This document shows, piece after piece, positions 49,616 through 58,516 of a stretch of 64,000 nt of DNA (positions are counted from its first letter, which is position 1; every line of letters starts with the position of its first letter). The stretch covers positions 226,527-290,526 of the forward strand of contig NZ_LMDJ01000012.1 of assembly GCF_001425045.1 (NCBI RefSeq). Reading direction: 5' to 3'. This DNA is from Massilia sp. Root351 (GTDB lineage Bacteria; Pseudomonadota; Gammaproteobacteria; Burkholderiales; Burkholderiaceae_D). Under the pieces are notes generated by a model, which did not search any database, was not told the DNA's origin, and saw only the letters and a list, made by a program, of their open reading frames with translations. The translations under genes and the position numbers were made by a program.

Positions 49616-52483
49616 ATGACACGTCGCCGCAAATCCACCCTGACCGTCGCGGCGGCGTGCACCCTCGGCGTGGGGCTGGTGATCACCGGCATCCTGTTCG
49701 GCGCGGTGGGGGCGCTCGAATACGGCAAGATGCAGCTCGATTTCGAACAGCGCGCCAACCTGCGTACCGCTGCCATCCAGCGCGGCCTGAACGAGGCGGT
49801 GCAGGTGCTGAAGGTGACCAACCAGCTGTTCGTGGCGGCGGCCCCGGTCAGCCGCCAGCAATTCCACGACTTCACCGCGCCGCTGCTGCAACAGTACCCC
49901 TTCATCCAGGCTTTCAACTACCACCGCATCATCACGCTGGCCGAGCGCCCGGCATACGAGGCGGAGATGCGGCGCGCCTTCCCCGGCTTTACCATCACCG
50001 AGCATGACAACGGCGTGCTGCGTCCGGCCGGCCAGCGTCCCAGTTACGACGTGGTGCATTTCCTGGAACCGCTGGAAGGCAACCAGCGCGCTTTCGGCAT
50101 CGACTCCGGCTACAACCCGCAAATGCCGCTGGCCATCGACCAGATCCTCACCACCGGCCAGCCGCACTCCACCGGACTGCTCCAGCTGGCCCAGTCCAAG
50201 GGCGACGAACCGGGCCTGGTGATGATGATGCCGGTGTACCGGACCGGCGCGCCGCTAGGCACCGCACTTGAACGCAAGGCAGCCTGGCAGGGCGACACCG
50301 CCACCGTGATCCGCGCCCCCTCGCTGGTGGGCAAGATCCTGCAATCGGCCGGCCTGCTGCAAGACGGCAACCTGGCGCTGCGCGTCTATGTCGGCGACCC
50401 GGAGCGGGCGGCCAACCTGGTGTTCAGCCATGGCGAGCTGCCGCAACCGCACGGCGCCAGCCATCCGCTGGCGCGCTGGTTCGCCTTCCACCAGCATGCG
50501 CTGTACCGCCAGACCTACACCGTGCTGGGCCAGCCGTGGGAAGTGCGCGTGACCGCCCTGCCCCAGCCCTTCATCGACAGCCACCTCGGCTCCCTGTGCA
50601 CGCTGCTGGGCGGGGTGCTGTTCAGCGCGCTGATGGCGGCGCTGGTGCAAAGCCTGGTGCTGCGCTCGCGCCGCGTGCAGATGCTGGTGGACGCCCGCAC
50701 CGCCGAGCTGCGCCAGTCCAACGAGCGCCTGGCCGACGACGTGGCCATGCGCAAGCACACCGAGCGCGCCCTGCTCGACAGCGAACAGCGCTTCCGGCGC
50801 CTGCTGGCGCTGTCCTCGGACTGGTACTGGGAACAGGATGCCTTCTACCGATTCACCAGCATCACCGACGGCTTCTTTGAAAAAGGACACATCGACCCGG
50901 GCCGCTTCATCGGCCGCACCCGCTGGGACAGCACGCCGGAGATGCTGACCGCGCGCTGGGGCCGCGACCACATCGCCCGGCTGGAGGCGCGCCTGCCCTT
51001 CTCCAACCTGGAATACGCCATCACCGGCGACGACGGCATCGTGCGCTGGTTTAACACCAGCGGCGAGCCGGTGTACGATGCGCGCGGCGAGTTCAAGGGC
51101 TATCGCGGCACCGGCAGCGAAATCACCGAGCGCAAACTGTCCGAGCAGCGCATCCACCATATCGCCCACCACGACGTGCTGACCGGCTTGCCGAACCGCG
51201 TGCTGCTGCAGGACCGCCTGAGCCAGGCCATCGCCTACGCCAACCGCAGCGGCCATCCGATGTGGGTGCTGCTGATCGACCTGGACCGTTTCAAATTCGT
51301 CAACGACAGCCTGGGCCACAAGGCCGGCGACCTGCTGCTGAAAACCGTGGCCGAGCGATTGCAGGCGGCCGTGCGCGGCAGCGACACCGTGGCGCGCCTG
51401 TCGGGCGACGAGTTCGTTGCCATCCTGGGCGAGTCGAACGAGGCGACGCTGTCGCCGGACATCGTGCAGCGCGTGATGAACGCCGTGGCGCAGCCGGTGG
51501 TCCTGGAAGGCAAGGAGTTCTTTGTCACCTGCAGCATCGGCGTGGCCTCGTATGACGGCGGCGGCAACGCCCAGCACCTGATCGAGCATGCCGACATTGC
51601 CATGTACGCGGCCAAGAAACTGGGCCGCAACAGCTTCCAGTTCTACGAACCGGCCATGAACGACGAGGCGCAGGAACGCCTGCGCATCGAAAACGCGCTG
51701 CGCAGCGCGCTCGAGCGCGGCGAGTTCGCGCTGCACTACCAGCCGCAGGTGGACCTGGACAGCGGCCGCATCATCGGCGCCGAAGCGCTGCTGCGCTGGC
51801 AGCATCCGGAACTGGGACTGGTGTCGCCGGCGCGCTTCATCGGCCTGGCCGAAGAAACCGGCCTGATCGTGCCGATCGGCGCCTGGGTGCTGCGCACCGC
51901 GTGCGCGCAAGCCAGGGAATGGCTGGAGCACAGCCACGGCCACGCGCCGATGAAGATGGCGGTCAACCTGTCGGCGCGCCAGTTCAGCCAGCCGGACCTG
52001 GTGCAGATGATAGCGGGCGTGCTGGCCGACACCGGGCTGCCGCCGGCCTGCCTGGAACTGGAACTGACCGAAAGCCTGTTCATGAATGATGTGGCGCAGG
52101 CGGTGAGCCTGCTGCACCAGCTGAAGGCGCTGGGCGTGACGCTGTCGATCGACGATTTCGGCACCGGCTATTCCAGCCTGTCCTACCTGCGCGACTTCCC
52201 GATCGACGTGCTGAAGATAGACCGCTCCTTCGTCAACGACATCATCACCGATCCGGACGACGCGGCCATCGTGGTGTCGGTAATCGCGCTGGCCCACAAC
52301 CTGCAGCTGCGCGTGGTGGCTGAAGGCGTGGAAAGCCGCGCGCAGCTGGACTTCCTGCAGCGGCATGGCTGCGACACCATGCAAGGCTACTACTTCAGCC
52401 GCCCCGTGGCGCCGGAGCTGTTCGAGCAGATGGCGCGCCAGGGCCGCCATCTCGATTCGGTCAGCGCAACCCTGGCCGCCTGA
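49616..52483 (+). CDS. CHASE-PAS-GGDEF-EAL cyclic-di-GMP signalling protein
   Basis: A 955-residue membrane protein. TM1 is about 10-32 and TM2 about 322-342, enclosing a CHASE-type sensor (FHDFTAPLLQQYPFIQAFNYHRI, RPSYDVVHFLEPLEGN). PAS spans about 385-500. The GGDEF domain is about 515-675 with the signature SGDEF near 595 (RLSGDEFVAIL), a mild variant seen in active and inactive proteins. The EAL domain is about 695-940: EALLRW, FIGLAEETGLI, LELELTESLF, LSIDDFGTGYSSLSYLRDFPIDVLKIDRSF and VVAEGVES, all catalytic residues present. Likely a phosphodiesterase regulated by an extracellular signal. AGGAAAGC precedes the ATG. Confidence 0.92.
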   Translation: MTRRRKSTLTVAAACTLGVGLVITGILFGAVGALEYGKMQLDFEQRANLRTAAIQRGLNEAVQVLKVTNQLFVAAAPVSRQQFHDFTAPLLQQYPFIQAFNYHRIITLAERPAYEAEMRRAFPGFTITEHDNGVLRPAGQRPSYDVVHFLEPLEGNQRAFGIDSGYNPQMPLAIDQILTTGQPHSTGLLQLAQSKGDEPGLVMMMPVYRTGAPLGTALERKAAWQGDTATVIRAPSLVGKILQSAGLLQDGNLALRVYVGDPERAANLVFSHGELPQPHGASHPLARWFAFHQHALYRQTYTVLGQPWEVRVTALPQPFIDSHLGSLCTLLGGVLFSALMAALVQSLVLRSRRVQMLVDARTAELRQSNERLADDVAMRKHTERALLDSEQRFRRLLALSSDWYWEQDAFYRFTSITDGFFEKGHIDPGRFIGRTRWDSTPEMLTARWGRDHIARLEARLPFSNLEYAITGDDGIVRWFNTSGEPVYDARGEFKGYRGTGSEITERKLSEQRIHHIAHHDVLTGLPNRVLLQDRLSQAIAYANRSGHPMWVLLIDLDRFKFVNDSLGHKAGDLLLKTVAERLQAAVRGSDTVARLSGDEFVAILGESNEATLSPDIVQRVMNAVAQPVVLEGKEFFVTCSIGVASYDGGGNAQHLIEHADIAMYAAKKLGRNSFQFYEPAMNDEAQERLRIENALRSALERGEFALHYQPQVDLDSGRIIGAEALLRWQHPELGLVSPARFIGLAEETGLIVPIGAWVLRTACAQAREWLEHSHGHAPMKMAVNLSARQFSQPDLVQMIAGVLADTGLPPACLELELTESLFMNDVAQAVSLLHQLKALGVTLSIDDFGTGYSSLSYLRDFPIDVLKIDRSFVNDIITDPDDAAIVVSVIALAHNLQLRVVAEGVESRAQLDFLQRHGCDTMQGYYFSRPVAPELFEQMARQGRHLDSVSATLAA

Positions 52484-52493
52484 GCTTCAATCC

Positions 52494-53395
52494 TCATTGC
52501 TCGCGGCGCGCGAATTCAAATATTTGCTGCAGCGATTGCGCCTCCTGCAGCGCATCGCTCCAGGCTGCCAATTGCGCTTCACTGGCCTTGCCCAGCTTGC
52601 TCCGCGCGGTTTGCGGCAACGGCCCGAAGCGTCGCGTGAGCAGCCGTTCCAGCAGCGCCGCAGCACCTTCCCGGCGGCCGCGTTCCAGGCCTTGCTCGAG
52701 CCCCTTCCTCAGCCCCTTGTCGATGAACATTTGCTCCAATGGCGTAACCCACTCCATAGGGTGCTTCATGTCGAGTTCCATGTTGTGCTCGTTTCCCAAC
52801 CGGAGAACACCCCGCCAATAGCGCTCATGCTGTAACGGCGGCAAGTTCATCATTCAGTTAATCACTTTGAACAGCACAATTATCCGCCGTTTGCTCCAGC
52901 CATGTTCGTACAGTAGCTTGGTCAGCTGCCACCTGGCCGCGTAGAGGCGGTCAGGGTCGTGACCGGCCTGCTGCGTGCGCAGGTGAGCCAGCGTGACCAA
53001 GGCAAACGGATTATGGGAAGCCATCAAGGCATCGGCCTGCGCAGCGAAATCGAGCAGCTTGGCTGTGGCGAAGGAGATGCCCATCACCGTCCCCAGCAAC
53101 TGGTTGTGGAACGCGTGCGACGCCAGCGAGGTGTCGCGTTGCGCCTGCACTTCAATGTGGATCAGGACCCACTGTACGCTGCCGTTGCGCAGACACACTT
53201 CGACCAGCTTGTCGGCCACCATGCCATCCGGCGCGCCGCCAAAGCCGATTCCGGCCAGCTCCTTGTCCAGGAAGCGCGGCCGCGCCGACCAGTCGACTTG
53301 GGCGCCAAGCTCAGAGAAAAAGAAGGCCATGAAGGCCCGGAAAGCATGCGTCAAGGCGGCTTTCCATGGCACATCATAGCGGGCTGGCGATCCAT
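52494..53395 (-). pseudogene. Decayed Rpn/PD-(D/E)XK transposase-like nuclease gene with three lesions
   Basis: A remnant of the roughly 300-residue family often annotated Rpn recombination-promoting nuclease/putative transposase. (1) The natural start appears to be ATG at 53393-53395 (MDRQP); a lost C in a C-run shifts it out of frame from RYDVPWKAALTHAFRAFMAFFF. (2) HIEVQAQRDTSLA runs straight into AFHNQLLGTVMGISFATAKLL; related proteins as I remember them have about 40 more residues here, so a deletion is likely. (3) LFKVIN is followed by TGA at 52854-52856 where relatives have Trp, then MMNLPPLQHERYWRGVLRL continues in the same frame to 52494. The C-terminal Glu/Arg repeats (GLRKGLEQGLERGRREG) are typical. 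Not functional. Confidence 0.75.
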
Positions 53396-53457
53396 GCTCT
53401 GCCCTGTCGTATTGACCAAATGCAAAGCCTGGCCGGATTGCAGGACCGCCAGCTTGC

Positions 53458-53934
53458 CTACTTGCGCTTGGCCGTCACCTGCTGGCGCGCCGCCTTGCGC
53501 AGCTTGGCCTGTTCGAAGCGGGCTTTCTGCTCCTCCGTCTCGGGTACCAGCGGCGGCACGGCGACCGGTTTGCGGTCCTTGTCCACCGCCACCATGGTGA
53601 AGTAGCAGCTGTTCGCGTGGCGCACCAGGCGCTGCTGGATATTCTCCGTCACTACCCGGATACCCACTTCCATCGATGTGGTGCCGGTGTAGTTGATCGA
53701 GGCCAGGAAGGTCACCAGTTCGCCCACGTGGATCGGCTGCAGGAACATCACCTGGTCCACCGACAAGGTCACCACATAGCTGGCCGAATAGCGGCTGGCG
53801 CAGGCATAAGCCACGCTGTCGAGGTATTTCAGAATGGTACCGCCATGCACGTTGCCGGAAAAGTTGGCCATGTCGGGCGTCATCAGAACAGTCATCGTCA
53901 GCTCGTGGGCCGACCAGTGCATTGCGCTATCCAT
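53458..53934 (-). CDS. Acyl-CoA thioesterase, YciA/BACH-like hotdog fold
   Basis: A 158-residue single hotdog-domain protein. The core sequence MTVLMTPDMANFSGNVHGGTILKYLDSVAYACASRY has the Asn/His-Gly-Gly motif of acyl-CoA thioesterases; VDQVMFLQPIHVGELVTFLASINYTGTTSMEVGIRV follows. It should hydrolyse fatty acyl-CoA of broad length. The basic Lys/Arg-rich tail (LRKAARQQVTAKRK) is slightly long. It stands alone, converging with no partner. The family is normally hexameric. Confidence 0.87.
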   Translation of the reverse strand: MDSAMHWSAHELTMTVLMTPDMANFSGNVHGGTILKYLDSVAYACASRYSASYVVTLSVDQVMFLQPIHVGELVTFLASINYTGTTSMEVGIRVVTENIQQRLVRHANSCYFTMVAVDKDRKPVAVPPLVPETEEQKARFEQAKLRKAARQQVTAKRK

Positions 53935-53967
53935 TGCAAAAACCTTCAGAGTGGGGAGTATGGAATC

Positions 53968-54333
53968 TTAGATGCCTTGGGCTTCGATGTCGGCCAGCGA
54001 TTCGCGGCCCTTGTCGGTGATGTCGTAGCCGCCTTCGCGCGCCACGATGTGGCCTTTCTTGCCGAGGAAGGTGGCAACATCGTTGTCCAGCTTGACGTCG
54101 CCGCCGGCCGCGACCGCGCGCAGGCCGAGCACGCAGCGCCGCAGGAACAGTGCCTGCTGGCCTTTATCGGTCAGGGTGATGTGGCCGTTGCGGGCGATGC
54201 TGAACATCTTCAGCCCGGAGAGGCGCTTGGTGTTGCGGCCGATGCATGCACTGATGCGCTCGCCCAGCTTGAGGCCGCGTGCGACCTCTTTCAGAGCGTC
54301 GTATTCATCGGCGGAGAGTTTTTCGTTTTTCAT
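53968..54333 (-). CDS. Small protein with two winged-helix-like repeats
   Basis: A 121-residue protein containing two similar segments, NGHITLTDKGQQAL (about 49-62) and GGYDITDKGRESL (about 101-113), each a beta-wing followed by a helix, suggesting a duplicated winged-helix DNA-binding-like domain. The N-terminus is helical and charged (MKNEKLSADEYDALKEVARGL). No assigned family. It lies 33 bases upstream of the thioesterase gene on the same strand. A DNA-binding role is inference. Confidence 0.6.
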   Translation of the reverse strand: MKNEKLSADEYDALKEVARGLKLGERISACIGRNTKRLSGLKMFSIARNGHITLTDKGQQALFLRRCVLGLRAVAAGGDVKLDNDVATFLGKKGHIVAREGGYDITDKGRESLADIEAQGI

Positions 54334-54459
54334 TGCCTAAATTCCAAAAGAGACTTGCGGCCCTCATGGTACGCGCCCTGTAGCGTCAGGGCAAGGCAAT
54401 GCGGCCGCGAGCATGCACCCGGCGGCCCTTTTCAGCAGCGTATGCGGCAGCCGGCAATC

Positions 54460-54609
54460 TTATTTCAGCGCCTGGATGGTAAACCAGGCCAGCGCCGCGC
54501 CGGCGACGGCGGTGAACAGCAGCAGCGCCTGCACCCGCTTGGTGCTCAGGGCGTTCAGCGCAGCATGGCGGCGGCCAAGATAGATTTTATTGTGTAAGGA
54601 ATTGCCCAT
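54460..54609 (-). CDS. Small membrane protein
   Basis: A 49-residue protein starting MGNSLHNKIYLG, with basic residues in the middle (RRHAALNALSTKR) and one C-terminal transmembrane helix, VQALLLFTAVAGAALAWFTI. GGAGG six bases before the ATG at 54609 supports translation; a consensus -10 TATAAT (complement of 54649-54654) lies 40 bases upstream. Small tail-anchored proteins of this size often modulate larger membrane partners. Function unknown. Confidence 0.55.
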   Translation of the reverse strand: MGNSLHNKIYLGRRHAALNALSTKRVQALLLFTAVAGAALAWFTIQALK

Positions 54610-54823
54610 GATGGCCTCCGAGATCAACAATCCAAATGACGATGATTCATTATATGAATAGAATTCTGACGGCATTGTGACGGCCAGCACAAACACATAA
54701 ATATGTAGCTAGTGAGCAACGGCGTTTCACGCCGATTAACATTGTCCGCGCAGCTACGGCGCGCCGCCGGCACCGCCTCCCTGCTAGGCTTTTTCCGACA
54801 TCGACCAGCAAGCGGAGGACAGC

Positions 54824-55006
54824 ATGGCAACCCAACCCCAGCACGACACCAAGGATGCGGAACAGCGCGACGGCCACATGACGGAAGAAGCCGACATCGG
54901 CAGCGGCGGCAAGACCCCTGCCGAACGGGAGACCGACGAGGAGATGAAAAAGATCAAGCCCCATCCGCCTTCATCGGCGGCTGCGGCGGCTCCGGCTCCT
55001 CGATAG
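54824..55006 (+). CDS. Small hydrophilic acidic protein
   Basis: A 60-residue protein, MATQPQHDTKDAEQRDGHM onward, with charged, disorder-prone composition. GGAGG lies 7 bases before the ATG. The sequence TEEADIGSGGKTPAERETDEEMKKIKPH is polar and lacks structure motifs. Its last 53 bases overlap, on the other strand, the 3' end of a proline-rich gene; the Pro/Ala-rich tail may be a consequence of that overlap. Function unknown. Confidence 0.5.
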   Translation: MATQPQHDTKDAEQRDGHMTEEADIGSGGKTPAERETDEEMKKIKPHPPSSAAAAAPAPR

Positions 55007-55124
55007 GCGGCGTTTCCGGCAAGGGCGTGTTGTCCGGCGGCGGATCCTTTTCCGGCTCGGGCGGCGGAATATCCGGCTCGGGCGTGCTGTGCGCCCTTAT
55101 GAAGGCACTGACGATACGGTTCAT
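54954..55124 (-). CDS. Small proline-rich protein
   Basis: A 56-residue protein, MNRIVSAFIRAHSTPEP onward, with a Pro/Glu-rich core containing PPPEPEKDPPPDN and ETPPIEEPEPPQPP. AGGAG at a good distance from the ATG (complement of 55122-55124) supports translation. The first 13 residues are basic and amphipathic, then the chain is extended and disordered. Its 3' end overlaps the convergent 60-residue gene. Its strand is identified by ribosome-binding site and codon pattern. Confidence 0.55.
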   Translation of the reverse strand: MNRIVSAFIRAHSTPEPDIPPPEPEKDPPPDNTPLPETPPIEEPEPPQPPMKADGA

Positions 55125-55258
55125 GGCGTTCTCCTGTCTCTGCCCGGACGGAGGGTCCGCCTCAAGCTGAAGCGAAGCCCCCCTTCCGAAATGGCGAATT
55201 GTGGGGTGGCCCGGCGCGGCCTACACTGGCTCATCGCTTCAATCTTGACGAGCCCACC

Positions 55259-56116
55259 ATGAAATCCGACACCGACGACATTACCTTGCTGCAGCAGTGG
55301 ACCGGCAAGACGGAAACCCTGCACGACGTGGTGCGGCCCGAGGCGGTAGCCGCGCTGGCTGCCACACTAGACTATCCGAGCCCGCCGCAGCACGGCGCAC
55401 CCTTGCCGCCTTTGTGGCACTGGATCAATTTCTGGACCACCGCGCCGCAGTCCGGCCTGGGCCCGGACGGCCATGCGCGCCGCGGCGGCTTCCTGCCGCC
55501 GGTGCCGCAACCGCGCCGCATGTGGGCCGGCGGCCGCCTCACTTTCCCCGCCGGCGTGCCGGTGGGCGCGGCCATCCGCCGCACGTCCACCATCCTGGAT
55601 ATCGCGCAGAAGAGCGGCGCCGGCGGCCTGCTCACCTTCGTCACGGTGCGCCACGAGATCCACCACGACGGCCAGTTGGCCATCACGGAAGAACACGACA
55701 TCGTCTACCGCGACATGCCCGCTCCCGGCAGCGCCGGTCCGGCCCCCAAAATGCCGCCTGGCGAAGCGCAGTGGACGCGCACGATCTCGCCCGACCCGGT
55801 GCTGCTGTTCCGCTATTCCGCGCTCACCTTCAACGGCCACCGCATCCATTACGACCGCAGCTACGTCACGGAAGTGGAAGGCTATCCCGGCCTGATCGTA
55901 CACGGCCCGCTGATCGCCACGCTGCTCATGGAACTGCTGCGCGCCGAACTGCCGCAGGCGAACGTGGCCGAATTCAGCTTCCGCGCCGTCTCGCCGCTGT
56001 TCGACACTGCGTCCTTTACCGTGAACGCCCGCCAGAACGCCGACGGCACGGTCACGCTGTGGGCCGCCAACAGCAAGGGCGAACTGGCCATGCAGGCCGA
56101 AGCCAAATTGAACTGA
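55259..56116 (+). CDS. ich: MaoC/FAS1-like dehydratase-domain protein, probable itaconyl-CoA or mesaconyl-CoA hydratase
   Basis: A 285-residue double-hotdog hydratase. Seen: LPPLWHWINFWTTAPQSGLGPDGHARRGGFLPP, MWAGGRLTFPAGVPVGAAI, then FRYSALTFNGHRIHYDRSYV containing the hydratase-2-like Asn/His motif, and GLIVHGPLIATLL. This long form is the type of mesaconyl-C4-CoA hydratase and Pseudomonas itaconyl-CoA hydratase, which hydrates itaconyl-CoA to citramalyl-CoA. It starts the cluster in which the acyl-CoA dehydrogenase, CoA transferase and lyase follow. ATG at 55259 is chosen because it begins a plausible soluble protein and an upstream GTG lacks support. Confidence 0.82.
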   Translation: MKSDTDDITLLQQWTGKTETLHDVVRPEAVAALAATLDYPSPPQHGAPLPPLWHWINFWTTAPQSGLGPDGHARRGGFLPPVPQPRRMWAGGRLTFPAGVPVGAAIRRTSTILDIAQKSGAGGLLTFVTVRHEIHHDGQLAITEEHDIVYRDMPAPGSAGPAPKMPPGEAQWTRTISPDPVLLFRYSALTFNGHRIHYDRSYVTEVEGYPGLIVHGPLIATLLMELLRAELPQANVAEFSFRAVSPLFDTASFTVNARQNADGTVTLWAANSKGELAMQAEAKLN

Positions 56117-56135
56117 ACAAACAGGGGACAACGCC

Positions 56136-57296
56136 ATGCATACGCCAACCCAGGACCACCAGGACATCCGCGACGCGGTGCGCGCACTGTGCGCCGAGTT
56201 CCCGTCCTCCTACTTCCGCGACATCGACGAACAGCGCGGCTATCCGGAAGCCTTCGTGGACGCGCTGACCAAGGCCGGCTGGCTGGCCGCACTGATCCCG
56301 CAGGAGTACGGCGGCTCCGGGCTGGGGCTGACGGAAGCGTCCGTCATCATGGAGGAAATCAACCGCTCCGGCGGCAATTCGGGGGCCTGCCACGGCCAGA
56401 TGTACAACATGGGCACCCTGCTGCGGCACGGTTCCCAGGCGCAGAAGCAGCTTTACCTGCCGAAAATCGCCAGCGGCGAACTGCGCCTGCAGTCGATGGC
56501 CGTGACCGAACCGAGCACCGGCACCGACACCACCAGGATCAAGACCACCGCCGTTAAAAAGGGCGACCGCTACGTGGTGAACGGCCAAAAGGTATGGATC
56601 TCGCGGGTGCAGCATTCGGACCTGATGATACTGCTGGCGCGCACCACGCCGCTGGCCGAGGTGACCAAGAAGTCCGAAGGCATGTCGATCTTCCTGGTCA
56701 ACATCAAGGACGCCATGGCCCAGGGCATGTCGGTGGTGCCAATCCTGAACATGGTGAACCACGAGACCAACGAACTGTTTTTCGAAAACCTGGAGATCCC
56801 GGCCGAGAACCTGATCGGGGAGGAAGGCAAGGGCTTCAAGTACATCCTCGACGGCCTGAACGCCGAGCGCACCCTGATCGCAGCCGAATGCATCGGCGAC
56901 GGCTACTGGTTCATCGACAAGGTGACCAAATACGTCAACGAGCGCGTGGTGTTCGGCCGCCCCATCGGCCAGAACCAGGGCGTGCAGTTCCCGATCGCCA
57001 AAGCCTATATAAACCTGGAAGCGGCCAACCTGATGCGCTACAAGGCCTGCGAACTGTTCGACGCGCACCAGCCCTGCGGCACGCAGGCGAACATGGCGAA
57101 GATGCTGGCGGCCGACGCCTCATGGGAAGCGGCCAACGCCTGCCTGCAGTTCCACGGCGGCTTCGGCTTCGCCCACGAGTACGACGTGGAGCGCAAATTC
57201 CGCGAAACGCGCTTGTACCAGGTGGCGCCCATCTCCACGAACCTGATCCTGTCCTTCGTGGCCGAGCACGTGCTCGGCATGCCCCGCTCGTTCTGA
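56136..57296 (+). CDS. Acyl-CoA dehydrogenase of the itaconate-type cluster
   Basis: A 386-residue flavoprotein. Features: AALIPQEYGGSGLGLTEASVIMEEINRSGGNSGACHGQ, QSMAVTEPSTGTDTTRI (FAD-binding), KVWISRVQHSDLMILLART, GEEGKGFKYILDGLNAERTLIAAECIG and FHGGFGFAHEYDVERKFRETRLYQVAPISTNLI with the catalytic base Glu in FAHEYDVER. It lies 19 bases after the hydratase gene. In P. aeruginosa the itaconate cluster also contains such a dehydrogenase beside the ich gene. It might oxidise methylsuccinyl-CoA or another C5 acyl-CoA to feed the pathway (inference). Confidence 0.9.
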   Translation: MHTPTQDHQDIRDAVRALCAEFPSSYFRDIDEQRGYPEAFVDALTKAGWLAALIPQEYGGSGLGLTEASVIMEEINRSGGNSGACHGQMYNMGTLLRHGSQAQKQLYLPKIASGELRLQSMAVTEPSTGTDTTRIKTTAVKKGDRYVVNGQKVWISRVQHSDLMILLARTTPLAEVTKKSEGMSIFLVNIKDAMAQGMSVVPILNMVNHETNELFFENLEIPAENLIGEEGKGFKYILDGLNAERTLIAAECIGDGYWFIDKVTKYVNERVVFGRPIGQNQGVQFPIAKAYINLEAANLMRYKACELFDAHQPCGTQANMAKMLAADASWEAANACLQFHGGFGFAHEYDVERKFRETRLYQVAPISTNLILSFVAEHVLGMPRSF

Positions 57297-57306
57297 GGTG
57301 AGCACC

Positions 57307-58485
57307 ATGCGTCCGCTCGATGGTATCACCGTCATCACGCTGGAACACGCGATCGCCGCGCCGTTCTGCACCCGCCAGCTGGCCGACCTGGGCGCGCGCG
57401 TCATCAAGGTGGAGCGTCCCGGCGTGGGCGACTTCGCGCGCGCCTACGACGCCCGCGCGCGCGGCCTGGCCTCGCATTTCGTCTGGACCAACCGCTCCAA
57501 GGAGAGCCTGACGCTGGACGTCAAGCACGGCGAAGCCCCCGTAATCCTCGGCAAACTGCTGGCCGGCGCGGACGTGCTGGTGCAAAACCTGGCGCCCGGC
57601 GCCGCCGCGCGCCTGGGCCTGTCCTATGAAGCGCTGAAGGAACAGTATCCGCGCCTGATCGTGTGCGACATCTCGGGCTACGGCGCGGACGGACCGTACC
57701 GCGACAAGAAGGCCTACGACCTGCTGATCCAGAGCGAATCCGGCTTCCTGTCAATCACCGGTTCGCCGGACGAACCGGCCAAGGCCGGCTGCTCGATCGC
57801 CGACATCGCAGCCGGCATGTACGCTTACACCAACATCCTGGCGGCGCTGATCCAGCGCGGCAAGACCGGGCAAGGCTGCAACATCGACGTGTCCATGCTG
57901 GAGAGCATGGCCGAGTGGATGAGCTATCCGCTGTACTACGCGATGGACGGCGCGGCGCCGCCGCCCCGCGCTGGCGCCGCGCACGCCACCATCTATCCCT
58001 ACGGCCCTTTCCCCGCCGGCGACGGCAAGACCGTGATGCTGGGCTTGCAGAATGAACGCGAGTGGGAGCTGTTCTGCACCAGGGTGCTGCTGCAGCCGGA
58101 GCTGGCGAAGGACCCGCGCTATGCATCCAATGCGCTGCGCACGGCGGCGCGGCAGGAGCTGCGCGAGATGATCGTGCACGTGTTCTCCACGCTGACGGCG
58201 GAACAGGTGATCGAACGGCTGGACAGCGCGCAGATCGCCAACGCGCACATGAACAGCATGCACGACCTGTGGCAGCACGCCCAGCTCAAGGCGCGCCAGC
58301 GCTGGGTGGAGGTGGCCACGCCGGCCGGCCCCATGCCGGCGCTGCTGCCGCCCGGCGTGCCGAACGCGTACGAGGCGCGCATGGATGGCGTGCCGGCGCT
58401 GGGGCAACACACGGACGCGATCCTGGCGGGCCTGGGCTACGGAACCGAGGCCATCGCGTCGCTGCGCGCGGCCAGCGCTGTCTGA
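57307..58485 (+). CDS. ict: Class III CoA transferase (CaiB/BaiF), likely succinyl-CoA:itaconate CoA transferase
   Basis: A 392-residue family III CoA transferase. N-terminal MRPLDGITVITLEHAIAAPFCTRQLADLGARVIKVERPG has the CoA-binding region, RSKESLTLDVKHGE, and the catalytic Asp in DKKAYDLLIQSESGFLSITG. NIDVSMLESMAEWMSYPLYYAMD, then LGLQNEREWELFC follow. ATG at 57307 is preferred over a GTG nine bases upstream because GAGGTGAG lies just before it. In itaconate degradation it activates itaconate with succinyl-CoA or glutaryl-CoA. A succinyl-CoA:mesaconate transferase is a related alternative. Confidence 0.85.
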   Translation: MRPLDGITVITLEHAIAAPFCTRQLADLGARVIKVERPGVGDFARAYDARARGLASHFVWTNRSKESLTLDVKHGEAPVILGKLLAGADVLVQNLAPGAAARLGLSYEALKEQYPRLIVCDISGYGADGPYRDKKAYDLLIQSESGFLSITGSPDEPAKAGCSIADIAAGMYAYTNILAALIQRGKTGQGCNIDVSMLESMAEWMSYPLYYAMDGAAPPPRAGAAHATIYPYGPFPAGDGKTVMLGLQNEREWELFCTRVLLQPELAKDPRYASNALRTAARQELREMIVHVFSTLTAEQVIERLDSAQIANAHMNSMHDLWQHAQLKARQRWVEVATPAGPMPALLPPGVPNAYEARMDGVPALGQHTDAILAGLGYGTEAIASLRAASAV

Positions 58486-58516
58486 CGCCCACCGCATCGC
58501 TACGCCCGGAGACACC

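Noticed and set aside
52854..52856. Internal TGA as selenocysteine or read-through codon in the Rpn-type gene (selD is present in the genome)
   Set aside because: Relatives have Trp at this site, no SECIS-like hairpin is evident, and the gene carries other lesions; a nonsense mutation is simpler.
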